Assembly: GCF_023091865.1 (NCBI RefSeq)
Contig: NZ_JAHXDI010000004.1
Span: 186,001 to 250,000, forward strand
DNA from: Chromohalobacter moromii
GTDB taxonomy: Bacteria; Pseudomonadota; Gammaproteobacteria; Pseudomonadales; Halomonadaceae
Direction: 5' to 3'
DNA length: 64,000 bases
The notes below the pieces were generated by a model, which was not told the origin of the DNA, did no database searches, and worked only from the letters and a program-made list of their open reading frames with translations. This document shows, in pieces, positions 41,172 through 49,020 of the stretch. The number at the start of each line of letters is the position of its first letter. Position 1 is the stretch's first letter. The translations under genes and the position numbers were made by a program.

Positions 41172-41687
41172 TCAATGCCGGGAATCGTCCTTCCCTATGT
41201 AGTCGCCTTCGATCGGTTGCTCGTCATTCGTTTGGCTGTTTTGCGAGGCTTTATCCGAGCGCCGCGTGTGCTCGTGCCAATCATTGCCCGTGGTTTTCTC
41301 CTGAGTCGCGCCACCGGAGCCCATCGTAAAAATTCGGCCGCGCCATCCACCGCGTTGAAGCCCTCGGCCCAGCAAACGACGGCTACTCGGGATGAGGCAA
41401 AGCAGCCCCAAGCCGTCTGACAGGAAGCCGGGAGCGACCAGTAATGCGCCGCCGAAGATCAGAGCGGCCCCGGTAATCAGCTCGTCCGAAGGAAGTTCTC
41501 CCTGAGCAAAACGGCTCTGGGCGCGTTGTAGCGTCTGCACCCCTTCGCGGCGAATCAGATGGAGACCCAGGGCCCCGGACAGCAGTACCAATGCCAGCGT
41601 CGGAAGCAGACCGATCTGCCCTCCGATTGCGAACAGCACTACGAAATCGAGTAGCCCGAAAAGCGTAATGAAAAGTAACAGTGGCAT
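41172..41687 (-). CDS. fxsA: FxsA-family membrane protein
   Basis: A 171-residue inner-membrane protein. FxsA over-production in E. coli relieves phage T7 exclusion by F plasmids; its cellular role is otherwise unclear. The ATG at 41687 is chosen because CGGAG lies six bases upstream and the hydrophobic start MPLLLFITLFGLLDFVVLF fits the family. Hydrophobic helices alternate with short loops up to LGLLCLIPSSRR; the remainder is a long hydrophilic tail rich in Gly, Thr, Gln and Asp. Position just upstream of groES on the same strand is common for fxsA. Confidence 0.88.
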   Translation of the reverse strand: MPLLLFITLFGLLDFVVLFAIGGQIGLLPTLALVLLSGALGLHLIRREGVQTLQRAQSRFAQGELPSDELITGAALIFGGALLVAPGFLSDGLGLLCLIPSSRRLLGRGLQRGGWRGRIFTMGSGGATQEKTTGNDWHEHTRRSDKASQNSQTNDEQPIEGDYIGKDDSRH

Positions 41688-41883
41688 GGCGGCTCCGTGT
41701 GATCTCAACTTTCCAGTAGATGGTGGCATGCGTGTGAATTGCAAGGGAAACGGCGCGGTGATGCAAGCACGCTGTGATTGCTTCGTGGAGACGCTATGCA
41801 TCGCATGCTAAGCTCTTCATGTTGCGGTGCACAAAAAGAGCCACGAGGTCCGGGCTCATTACTTGAAAGCGGGAGGTGTCGCC

Positions 41884-42645
41884 ATGCAGCTTGATGGGGC
41901 GGTGGTAGGTATAACGGGAGGTGCCCAAGGTCTGGGATTGGCGATGGCGGCTGAACTCGGGGCATTGGGCGCGCGTCTTGCATTGTTCGACCGGCAAGAA
42001 GAGATGTTGAGCGCTGCGGTTGCTTCATTGGCGGAGCGTCACATCTCCGCATACGCCTTCCTGGTCGACGTAACCGATGAAGACGCCGTGACCCGCGCAT
42101 TCGCGCAACAACGTGAATCGCTGGGTCCGCTTGCTGTGTTGGTCAATAATGCGGGCGTCACCCACGATGGGCTGCTGGTGAAAGGCAGCGCGGGGCATAT
42201 CGAGAAACGCATGACGTTAGATCAGTGGCGACAGGTCATCGACGTCAACCTGACGGGCGTCTTCCTATGCGGGCGTGAAGGTGCGACGCAGATGGTGGAG
42301 GCAGGCCAGGGCGGAGTCATCATCAATGTCTCGAGTATCTCGCGATCTGGCAACATGGGGCAGGGCAATTACAGTGCCTCCAAGGCGGGAGTGGCGGCGC
42401 TGACGGTTACCTGGGCGAAGGAACTGGCACGCCAAGGGATCCGAGTGGCGGCGGTGGCACCCGGGTTCATCGAAACCGAGATGACGTCGTCCATGCGCGC
42501 CGAAGTACTCGAGAAAATCAGCAAGGGCATTCCTTTGGGACATCTGGGGCAGCCGGATGATATCGCCTCGAGCGTGCGTTATATCGTGGAAAACGACTAT
42601 TTCACGGGGCGGGTGCTGGAATGCGATGGTGGTCTGAGGATCTAA
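41884..42645 (+). CDS. SDR-family oxidoreductase (FabG-like)
   Basis: A 253-residue classical short-chain dehydrogenase. GGGAGGTG precedes the ATG at 41884. The cofactor loop GITGGAQGLGLA, NNAG, and the catalytic triad in NVSSISRSGNMGQGNYSASKAG (Ser, Tyr, Lys) are intact; the C-terminal VAPGFIETEM block is typical. Closest in form to 3-oxoacyl-ACP or acetoacetyl-CoA reductases, but the substrate cannot be fixed from sequence. It is not in an acyl-carrier or PHA operon here. Confidence 0.88.
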   Translation: MQLDGAVVGITGGAQGLGLAMAAELGALGARLALFDRQEEMLSAAVASLAERHISAYAFLVDVTDEDAVTRAFAQQRESLGPLAVLVNNAGVTHDGLLVKGSAGHIEKRMTLDQWRQVIDVNLTGVFLCGREGATQMVEAGQGGVIINVSSISRSGNMGQGNYSASKAGVAALTVTWAKELARQGIRVAAVAPGFIETEMTSSMRAEVLEKISKGIPLGHLGQPDDIASSVRYIVENDYFTGRVLECDGGLRI

Positions 42646-42732
42646 TGGCTCGTCAACGTTTCAAACGGCACTTGATGCCGGCTGCAAAGACGCTCGCCGA
42701 GTGCCTCCCGTGCGAGCGTCGATAGGGCGGTT

Positions 42733-43005
42733 TCAGAACGTGACACGGTCGTCCAGGTCTTCCACCGTTCCTTCGCCGATGCCCTTGACGCGGGTCAGGG
42801 CGTCGAGCGAGGCGAAAGGTCCATTCGCGTTGCGATCCTCGATGATCGCCTGTGCCTTGACGTCGCCGATGCCTGGCAGTTGGGTCAATGTTTCGGCAGA
42901 GGCTTGATTGATGTCGATAGGCGCCGAGGCATCTTCCTGGGCGACCGCGAGGGTGGAGACGCTTAACGCCAGCGTCAGTAGGGCACAGCTCAGCAGTTTC
43001 TTCAT
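42733..43005 (-). CDS. ComEA-like helix-hairpin-helix secreted protein
   Basis: A 90-residue protein with a cleavable signal peptide (MKKLLSCALLTLALSVSTLAVAQ) and then two HhH motifs (DINQASAETLTQLPGIGDVKAQAIIEDR and VKGIGEGTVEDL) as in the DNA-binding half of ComEA. AGGAGAGG lies just upstream. ComEA-type proteins bind incoming DNA in the periplasm and ratchet it in during transformation; the presence of a type IV pilus cluster in the same window is consistent with that, though it may have another role. Confidence 0.87.
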   Translation of the reverse strand: MKKLLSCALLTLALSVSTLAVAQEDASAPIDINQASAETLTQLPGIGDVKAQAIIEDRNANGPFASLDALTRVKGIGEGTVEDLDDRVTF

Positions 43006-43186
43006 ACAACCTCTCCTTTAGAAAAATCTTATTGATCGGCTTCACCATACCCAGATTTCCATGATTGAAATGTCATCTTTTAATGACGTGATTTGTAAGC
43101 TAATGACTACAAAATGAGATTGTTCTTAATAAGAGACGGTTGGGTGGAATACTCGCGAGATGCTATGTGGCGAAGTTGGGCGGCGG

Positions 43187-43192
43187 TATAAT
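43187..43192 (+). promoter_or_regulatory. -10 box of a likely pyrF promoter
   Basis: A perfect TATAAT 40 bases before the pyrF ATG. No convincing -35 at 16-18 bases upstream. The 226-bp comEA-pyrF divergent gap is AT-rich near 43020-43140 and contains TAATGAC repeated at 43081 and 43101. Confidence 0.35.
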
Positions 43193-43231
43193 GTTGCCGT
43201 TGCTGCCACCCTATTATTTGCAGGAGACATC

Positions 43232-43933
43232 ATGCCGCGCCCCGACACGCCGTTGATCATCGCTCTCGACTACCCTGATCTTGACCAGGCGCTTGTCATG
43301 GCTGACCGGTTGGACCCCGCGCGCTGCCGGGTCAAGGTCGGCAAGGAGCTATTCACGCGCAGTGGCCCGCAGATACTCGAGGCACTGCATGCTCGTGGCT
43401 TCGAGGTATTTCTGGATCTCAAGTTTCACGATATTCCCAATACGGTGGCGGGCGCCGTCGAGGCGGCGGCGGATCATGGCGTGTGGATGGTCAACGTCCA
43501 TGCGGGTGGCGGGCGTCGCATGATGGAAGCGGCCAGAGAACGGCTCGAGAAGCGCCGGCTCACCACGCATCTGATAGCGGTGACGGTGCTCACCAGTATG
43601 ACGCGTGAGGATCTCGCCGAGATTGGCATCGATGACGATCCATTATCTCAGGTCGAGCGTTTGGCGGCACTCTCGCAACGCAGCGGGATGGATGGAGTGG
43701 TGTGTTCAGCGCAGGAAGCGACGGCGTTGCGCGCACTATGTGGCGATACTTTCTTGAAGGTCACGCCGGGTATACGCCCCAGCGCTTCGAATGGCGACGA
43801 TCAACGTCGTACGTTGACGCCGGCACGGGCGTTGGCGGCGGGGAGCACGCACCTGGTGATCGGCCGGCCGGTGACGCAAGCCTTGGATCCGATGGCGGCA
43901 TTGGTCGATATCGAGCACGAGATCGGCCGCTAG
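43232..43933 (+). CDS. pyrF: PyrF, orotidine 5'-phosphate decarboxylase
   Basis: A 233-residue TIM-barrel enzyme giving UMP. AGGAGA lies a few bases upstream of the ATG at 43232. The catalytic [10 protein letters not shown] block (Asp-Lys-Asp) and C-terminal [13 protein letters not shown] are present. It converges with lapB; the two stop codons are only 3 bases apart. In many genomes pyrF follows lapB on the same strand, so this orientation is a rearrangement. Confidence 0.96.
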   Translation: MPRPDTPLIIALDYPDLDQALVMADRLDPARCRVKVGKELFTRSGPQILEALHARGFEVFLDLKFHDIPNTVAGAVEAAADHGVWMVNVHAGGGRRMMEAARERLEKRRLTTHLIAVTVLTSMTREDLAEIGIDDDPLSQVERLAALSQRSGMDGVVCSAQEATALRALCGDTFLKVTPGIRPSASNGDDQRRTLTPARALAAGSTHLVIGRPVTQALDPMAALVDIEHEIGR

Positions 43934-43936
43934 CGG

Positions 43937-45121
43937 TTATTCGCCTTCAAGCCCAGTGATGGGCTTGGTGGTCCCCCAGCTTTGGCAGCGCGGGCATTGC
44001 CAATGCAATTGGGCGCTGCCGAAACCGCAGCGATGGCAGCGGTGGCGGGGGCGTGCCGCGAGTAGTTTCTGGGTGTGCTGTTTGAGCAGCAGCAGGCGCT
44101 CGCGGTCGCCATGATCCTCGCCGATTAGGTAGAGGTCCATGAGATAATCGACGCCACGCAAGCTCGGGTGCGCTTGCAGCTGCTCACTGATGAGCTCGAT
44201 GGCCGCTTCCTGGCTATCCGTGCGCAGGCGGGACGCCGCTAGCATGATCACCACGCTGGTGTAGTGCGTCTCTTGCAGTTTCGCTTCCAGGAAGGCACAC
44301 CAGCCCGCTTCGTCCTGAAGACGCCGATACGCCTCGTGCAAGGGGTCGAGTATGACGGGAAGGAATCCGGGGTCCTGCTCGGGGATACGGGTGAGATGAC
44401 GAATGACCGCCTTGTAATGTCCTGTGTCTCGTTCGAGTTCGGCGAGTAGCCATGTGGCTCGGACACAGCGTTCATCGATCGATAGGGCTTGGCGCAGACG
44501 CTTGCGAGCCACGCTGGGGCTTGCATTGTGCCGATCCCGCTGGGCGAGCTCGCAAAGCCAGTGAGCGGCGGCGCGTTTGATATCGGCATCTTGGCGGATG
44601 AGCTGCGGCGTGGCGACATCCAGCGCTTGCTGCCACTCTTTCTCACGTTGGAGCAGATCGACCAGCAAGCGTTTGGCAGCGTCGCGCAGTCCCTCGTCGG
44701 GGGTGTCCTTGACCAGTGTTTGCAGCAGGCGTTCGGCGCGATCGAGCAATCCCAGGTTCAGGAAATCCCGCGACAATTCCAGTTGCACGAGCCCCCCTTG
44801 GTAAGGGGTCAGCGTCGGGCGCGCTAATAGATTTTGATGGATCTTGACGGCGCGGTCGGCCTCGCCGCGTGAACGGAACAGGTTACCCAGCGCAATGTGC
44901 GTTTCGATGGTGTCGCTGTTGACCTCGAGCGCTTGCACGAACGTCTCGATGGCCTGATCCGGCTGCTCGTTGAGCAGATGATTGAGGCCAATGAAGTAGT
45001 CCCTGGGCAACGACACTTCGGGGGATAGGCGTTCGCGAGCGCGCCGGCGCTCGCGACGTCCGAGCCACCAGCCGATGGCAATCGCCGCGACCAATAGGCC
45101 AAGCAGCAGTGGATCAAGCAT
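43937..45121 (-). CDS. lapB: LapB (YciM), lipopolysaccharide assembly regulator
   Basis: A 394-residue inner-membrane-anchored protein that controls LpxC turnover (with FtsH) and LPS assembly. It has an N-terminal membrane anchor (PLLLGLLVAAIAIGWWLG), then many TPR repeats across residues ~35-350, then a rubredoxin-like zinc knuckle with CHRC and CPRC. lapA is directly upstream and adjacent. lpxC, its regulatory target in E. coli, is also in this window at 9.8 kb. Confidence 0.95.
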   Translation of the reverse strand: MLDPLLLGLLVAAIAIGWWLGRRERRRARERLSPEVSLPRDYFIGLNHLLNEQPDQAIETFVQALEVNSDTIETHIALGNLFRSRGEADRAVKIHQNLLARPTLTPYQGGLVQLELSRDFLNLGLLDRAERLLQTLVKDTPDEGLRDAAKRLLVDLLQREKEWQQALDVATPQLIRQDADIKRAAAHWLCELAQRDRHNASPSVARKRLRQALSIDERCVRATWLLAELERDTGHYKAVIRHLTRIPEQDPGFLPVILDPLHEAYRRLQDEAGWCAFLEAKLQETHYTSVVIMLAASRLRTDSQEAAIELISEQLQAHPSLRGVDYLMDLYLIGEDHGDRERLLLLKQHTQKLLAARPRHRCHRCGFGSAQLHWQCPRCQSWGTTKPITGLEGE

Positions 45122-45427
45122 TCAGGGCGCTTCCTTGAACTCCTGGGTGCGTAGCCGATCCAGTTCCTTGCGCTGCTGTTGATTGTGGCGTTGGGCACGC
45201 GTCAGGAGCGTGCGCAGCCGCAGATAGATACCCGTCATGGCCAGCATGCCGAGAATCACGCCACAGGCCAACGATATCAGCAACCAAAGAGACAGCGAGG
45301 CGGGTGGCAGTTCGACCCATATCAAGTCGAGCGGCATGGCTTGTTGGTTATTGACGGCAAACAGGATGCCGAGCAACAGGACGACCAGCAAGATGATGGC
45401 CAGCACGACACCTTTAAACCAACGCAT
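45122..45427 (-). CDS. lapA: LapA, LPS assembly membrane protein (DUF1049)
   Basis: A 101-residue protein with two hydrophobic helices (GVVLAIILLVVLLLGILFAV and LSLWLLISLACGVILGML) and a short charged cytoplasmic tail rich in Gln and Arg. The NNQQAMPLDLIWVELP middle is typical of LapA. It ends exactly where lapB begins, so the two are translated together. Confidence 0.93.
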   Translation of the reverse strand: MRWFKGVVLAIILLVVLLLGILFAVNNQQAMPLDLIWVELPPASLSLWLLISLACGVILGMLAMTGIYLRLRTLLTRAQRHNQQQRKELDRLRTQEFKEAP

Positions 45428-45469
45428 GGGCAGGTTCCTTTTGCATGGAGATATGGCGCCCTGGGGGCT

Positions 45470-45766
45470 TCAGTAGCCGAGTGCACGGCTGGCGTTGACC
45501 TGTTCGCGCAATTCCTTGCCGGGCTTGAAATGCGGCACGAACTTGCCCTGCAGGTCGACGGGATCGCCGGTTTTGGGATTGCGTCCGGTCCGGGGCTCCC
45601 GAAAGTGTAGGGAGAAGCTACCGAACCCGCGAATTTCGACACGTCCACCGCTAGAAAGCGAGTGGGTAATGTCTTCGAGGATGATCTTGACTGCTGCCTC
45701 GACCTCTTTGGCCGACAGCTCCGGCTGCCGAATGGCAATCTGTTCAATCAACTCGGACTTGGTCAT
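45470..45766 (-). CDS. ihfB: IHF beta subunit (IhfB)
   Basis: A 98-residue DNA-bending protein forming IHF with IhfA. The ATG at 45766 follows GGAG and gives MTKSELIEQ; an upstream in-frame start is not needed. The beta-arm sequence [28 protein letters not shown] and [11 protein letters not shown] are typical. In most gammaproteobacteria ihfB is directly after rpsA; here it is about 9 kb away and on the other strand. Confidence 0.97.
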   Translation of the reverse strand: MTKSELIEQIAIRQPELSAKEVEAAVKIILEDITHSLSSGGRVEIRGFGSFSLHFREPRTGRNPKTGDPVDLQGKFVPHFKPGKELREQVNASRALGY

Positions 45767-45990
45767 CGAATGTCTCCAAGCGACTTTGCCGCTCCGCCGC
45801 ACATGGCAATAAAGCGACCACGGTATTGTTGTGAATTCAGCATACTGCTCAAACCTTGATAAAACAACGCACTAGCACATTGCAAATCAATATTAGCCGG
45901 TTTTGAGCAAGGAGTGGAAACGATGTGTCTCGCCAAGTCCTCGGGTATACTCGTCGTCTATTCATGTCATGACATCGCTTGGGAGTCTCC

Positions 45991-46269
45991 ATGCAGGACG
46001 ATGTAACCATCAAACGGCTTTACTGGCACTCGCGGCGGGGCATGTGGGAACTGGATCTACTGCTGATCCCGTTTCTCGAACATTGCTACCCTCAGCTTGA
46101 TGAGGCTGACAAGGCCCTTTATCAGGCGCTGATCGACCAAGAAGACCAGGATCTCTTCATCTGGCTGATGCGCCGAGAGTGGCCCGCCGACGCCGAGTTG
46201 CGGCGCATCGTCCAAATGATCGTCGATTATGCCGAAACCACTTCCAACAATCAGTATCGTACCCTCTAG
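45991..46269 (+). CDS. sdhE: SdhE (YgfY/CptB), FAD assembly factor
   Basis: A 92-residue helical protein that helps insert FAD into succinate dehydrogenase. The RGxxE motif appears as RRGMWELD near residue 17. GGGAG lies five bases before the ATG. The ygfX start lies 41 bases inside its 3' end, so the pair is translated together. Confidence 0.95.
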   Translation: MQDDVTIKRLYWHSRRGMWELDLLLIPFLEHCYPQLDEADKALYQALIDQEDQDLFIWLMRREWPADAELRRIVQMIVDYAETTSNNQYRTL

Positions 46270-46636
46270 ACTCGACTTGGCACTTCATGCCCTCGTCTGG
46301 GGGATAGTGAGTGGCTTGGTGCTCATGCTGGGCCCATGGTGGTTGACGTCGGCGGTATCGCTTAGCGGTGCGGCACTGGTGGGCTACTGGTGGCGTGGCC
46401 AGCGGCGCTGGGAATTGCGGGAATGCCTCGATGGGGAGCACGCCACATGGCAATGGCGTGAGGTGTCACAACAGTGGCAGAACGCTATGCCGAGACCACT
46501 GCGGATCGGCGCGTGGTTGATCGGGTTGCGCATCGGGCGCCGCGTTATTTGGCTGTGGCCCGATAGCGCGTCGCCCACCTCGCGTCGCCTATTGCGTATA
46601 CGGCTATTGGAGGCGATGCCATTGGGACGGCACTGA
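46229..46636 (+). CDS. ygfX: YgfX (CptA)-like inner-membrane protein
   Basis: A 135-residue protein with two hydrophobic helices near residues 16-52 and a following cytoplasmic region with WLIGLRIGRRVIWLWPDSAS near residue 95, the layout of E. coli YgfX. In E. coli YgfX is linked with SdhE and was proposed to affect FtsZ and MreB; that role is disputed. Overlap with sdhE supports the assignment. Confidence 0.82.
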   Translation: MPKPLPTISIVPSRLDLALHALVWGIVSGLVLMLGPWWLTSAVSLSGAALVGYWWRGQRRWELRECLDGEHATWQWREVSQQWQNAMPRPLRIGAWLIGLRIGRRVIWLWPDSASPTSRRLLRIRLLEAMPLGRH

Positions 46637-46655
46637 CGCTCACTAGGGCTGGACG

Positions 46656-47828
46656 TCAGCGTGCGTCATCTTCAGTGCGTTCCGGATCACTCCGCGAGGT
46701 ATCCAGTGGCATCGCCAAGCGGTCGCGAATCAGAGTGTGACGCGACGCGCGGCGACGCAAGCGGGCGCTGGGCAGTCGGTCGAGTGTCCGCAAGGTGTCG
46801 ATGAGTGCTTGCGTGAGGCGTGCCAGCTCACGGTTGAGCCACAGGTAGCCGCTCGGGCTGAACAAGGCGCGATCGTTTTCGCCGCGTGCCTCCAAGGCGG
46901 CTTGTGCGTGGCGTTGCAAGTCGAAGGCAACCACTGTGATGTCGATGGCCTGCCCCGTGCGCACCTGGAACGCCAGACTGCCGAGCGCGCGCGCCAGGCG
47001 GTGTTGTTCGTCCCGCAAGCCATCGAGTTCGGCGATGATGTCGTGACCGGCCCGCGTTGCCCAGTGAGTTTCCAGGAGAAGCTCGATCGTCGACAGCATG
47101 CGTCGTTCCAGCGACAAAATGCGCTCCAGGTCGTCGCGATGCAGACGGCGCTCGCTGTGGATGGCATCCACCAGGCCGCGTTGCTTGACCAGTTGATCCG
47201 TCGTGCTCTTCAGCAACTGGTGCGTATCGACGTCGTCATGCTGCGTCGCATTGGTATGCGCATGATACAGGCGTGCCAGCTTGTCGAGGTTGTCGGCGAG
47301 CAGGAAGCGCAAGAGGTCGGTGGCTTTCTGGGGCAGAATGAACAAGGTCGCCAGAATGCCGATGCTCGTCCCGATCAACACGTCGAAGGCGCGCCACAGG
47401 GCGATCCCCAAGTCCTGGTGGCCGTCACCCACCACCATTAGCAATGTCACGCCGAACATCAGCGCGCTATAGCCATAGCGCGTGGCGAACGTGGTGTGCG
47501 TGGCGACCGCGATGCCGATCAAGGTCCAGGCCGGCACTACCCATGGTGCTGGTGCGGGAATCAGCACCAGCAAGATGCCCCAGATCGCTCCCAGCACCGT
47601 GCCCAGCAGGCGTTGGCCGCCTTTATCGATGACGCCGCCGATATGCGGCAGATTGCCCATGACCATCATCGTGCTGACCAGCGCCCAACTGCCATGAGGT
47701 ATTTGCAGGAGCAGGATAACGGCGAAGGTGATTGCCAACGCCAGCGAGGTACGCAGGACGTGCAGCCGATGGCGGTAGCGGTAGATAAAGTAGGGATCGC
47801 GCAGACGAGTGGGCGACATCACTGTCAT
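46656..47828 (-). CDS. FUSC-family membrane protein (fusaric acid resistance-like)
   Basis: A 390-residue protein with an N-terminal block of about six hydrophobic helices (TSLALAITFAVILLLQIPHGSWAL; GGQRLLGTVLGAIWGILLVL) and a long helical cytoplasmic region after residue ~190, the FUSC/YccC form. FUSC proteins are linked with efflux of aromatic acids, but the substrate is unknown here. It is the last gene of topB-panE-small protein-FUSC and overlaps the small protein by four bases. Confidence 0.83.
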   Translation of the reverse strand: MTVMSPTRLRDPYFIYRYRHRLHVLRTSLALAITFAVILLLQIPHGSWALVSTMMVMGNLPHIGGVIDKGGQRLLGTVLGAIWGILLVLIPAPAPWVVPAWTLIGIAVATHTTFATRYGYSALMFGVTLLMVVGDGHQDLGIALWRAFDVLIGTSIGILATLFILPQKATDLLRFLLADNLDKLARLYHAHTNATQHDDVDTHQLLKSTTDQLVKQRGLVDAIHSERRLHRDDLERILSLERRMLSTIELLLETHWATRAGHDIIAELDGLRDEQHRLARALGSLAFQVRTGQAIDITVVAFDLQRHAQAALEARGENDRALFSPSGYLWLNRELARLTQALIDTLRTLDRLPSARLRRRASRHTLIRDRLAMPLDTSRSDPERTEDDAR

Positions 47829-48091
47829 GACGCTCCGTGTTGGTGTCCGGTGGGTGCTTTAGCTTTAGCGCGCGCCAATGTGGCCGCATGCACCATGCTG
47901 GCCGTCCACAGCACGAGTAGTAGCAGCAACCAGATGAAGCCTAGCCAGCGAATGGGGATCATCATCAGCGCCATCAGAGCGATGAATCCGGTCAGCCACA
48001 GTGCGGCCCAGCCCCAGCGACGCAGGAACACATGGCCGAGCCCGGGGAGCAAAAAAGCCAATAAGAGCGTAATGAAGAGGCGGTGGCGCAT
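47825..48091 (-). CDS. Small membrane protein of unknown function
   Basis: An 88-residue protein from the ATG at 48091, chosen because GGAGATTCC precedes it. It has three hydrophobic segments (FITLLLAFLLPGLGHVFL; ALWLTGFIALMALMMIPI; FIWLLLLLVLWTASMV) and a basic tail ending in His-Gln-His-Gly. I do not recognise a family. The stop overlaps the FUSC start, suggesting shared function or at least coupled translation. Confidence 0.75.
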   Translation of the reverse strand: MRHRLFITLLLAFLLPGLGHVFLRRWGWAALWLTGFIALMALMMIPIRWLGFIWLLLLLVLWTASMVHAATLARAKAKAPTGHQHGAS

Positions 48092-48120
48092 GGAATCTCC
48101 GTTCGTCGTAATCCGGGCCT

Positions 48121-49020
48121 TCATGATGGCGTGTCATGATACAGCGTCTCGAGTGTTGGCGTGCTGCATCGTTGGCGCTTGGCGGCGGCCAGCAATGGCC
48201 CCAGTATGGCCTCACGCTCGGTCGGTCTGCCGGCGAGCACATCTTGAAGCATCGAGGCGCGGTTATTGGCCGTCGCCACGATGACCTCCCAGACGAGCGT
48301 ATGCCAGCCTACTGGTGGCGGAATGGTGCCTTCACCTTCGAGCAAGGGGCCGATCTCGTCGATGATGGTGTCGACCATGCGGCGAAAAGGCTGATCGCGC
48401 AACTGGCCGTTACGAATCCGGTAGCGGGCTACGAGTGGGTTGATCGCGGCATTGATGGCGAGCTTGTGCCACAGGCGCTGGACGATCGCGGCATCGTGAT
48501 GGGCGCTGAACCCTGCCTGGTTGAGCCAATATACGCTGTCACGCGCCAGGGTAGGCCAAGCGTTGTGGATATCGCCGACCCAGGTGGTCCCTGTTCCGGC
48601 ATGCACGACACCCGCGTCGCCCTCGACATAGGCGCCTTCGGTGGTGCTCGCGCAGAGCACCGGGCCGGCCCAGGTCTCCGCTAAGCGGGGCTGTATGCTG
48701 AAGCCATTCTGCAGCGACAGTAGAGGTGTTTGAGGGTCGACATGGGCTGCGAGCTCTTCGACGGCCGACAGGGTGGCATGGCTTTTGGTGGCGAGCACGA
48801 CTAGCGCAGGGCGAGCGTGCGTGTGCAATGCCAGGGTGGCAAGCGTAGTACGTGCCACATCCACATCATGAATCTCGCCAGAAGGGGCATGATAGCGGAG
48901 TGGGCTATCGTCGGGGCGGCGGCCGATCAAGTGTAGCGACAACGTGGTCGTCAAACGGGCGGCGAAGAGTCGGCCTAGCGCGCCGGCGCCGAGAATCCAC
49001 CATGTGGGCGCTGGGCGCAT
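48121..49020 (-). CDS. panE: PanE, 2-dehydropantoate 2-reductase
   Basis: A 299-residue NADPH-dependent enzyme of pantothenate/CoA synthesis. The ATG overlaps the topB stop (ATGA). The cofactor loop WILGAGALGRLFAARL is at the start; LATKSHAT and LWHKLAINAAINPL (catalytic Lys) follow. Some PanE family members act on other alpha-keto acids, so specificity is by family. Confidence 0.9.
   Translation of the reverse strand: MRPAPTWWILGAGALGRLFAARLTTTLSLHLIGRRPDDSPLRYHAPSGEIHDVDVARTTLATLALHTHARPALVVLATKSHATLSAVEELAAHVDPQTPLLSLQNGFSIQPRLAETWAGPVLCASTTEGAYVEGDAGVVHAGTGTTWVGDIHNAWPTLARDSVYWLNQAGFSAHHDAAIVQRLWHKLAINAAINPLVARYRIRNGQLRDQPFRRMVDTIIDEIGPLLEGEGTIPPPVGWHTLVWEVIVATANNRASMLQDVLAGRPTEREAILGPLLAAAKRQRCSTPTLETLYHDTPS

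Noticed and set aside
45903-46100. 65-residue open frame overlapping sdhE
   Set aside because: Out of frame with the well-supported sdhE, and no domain; probably a chance frame.
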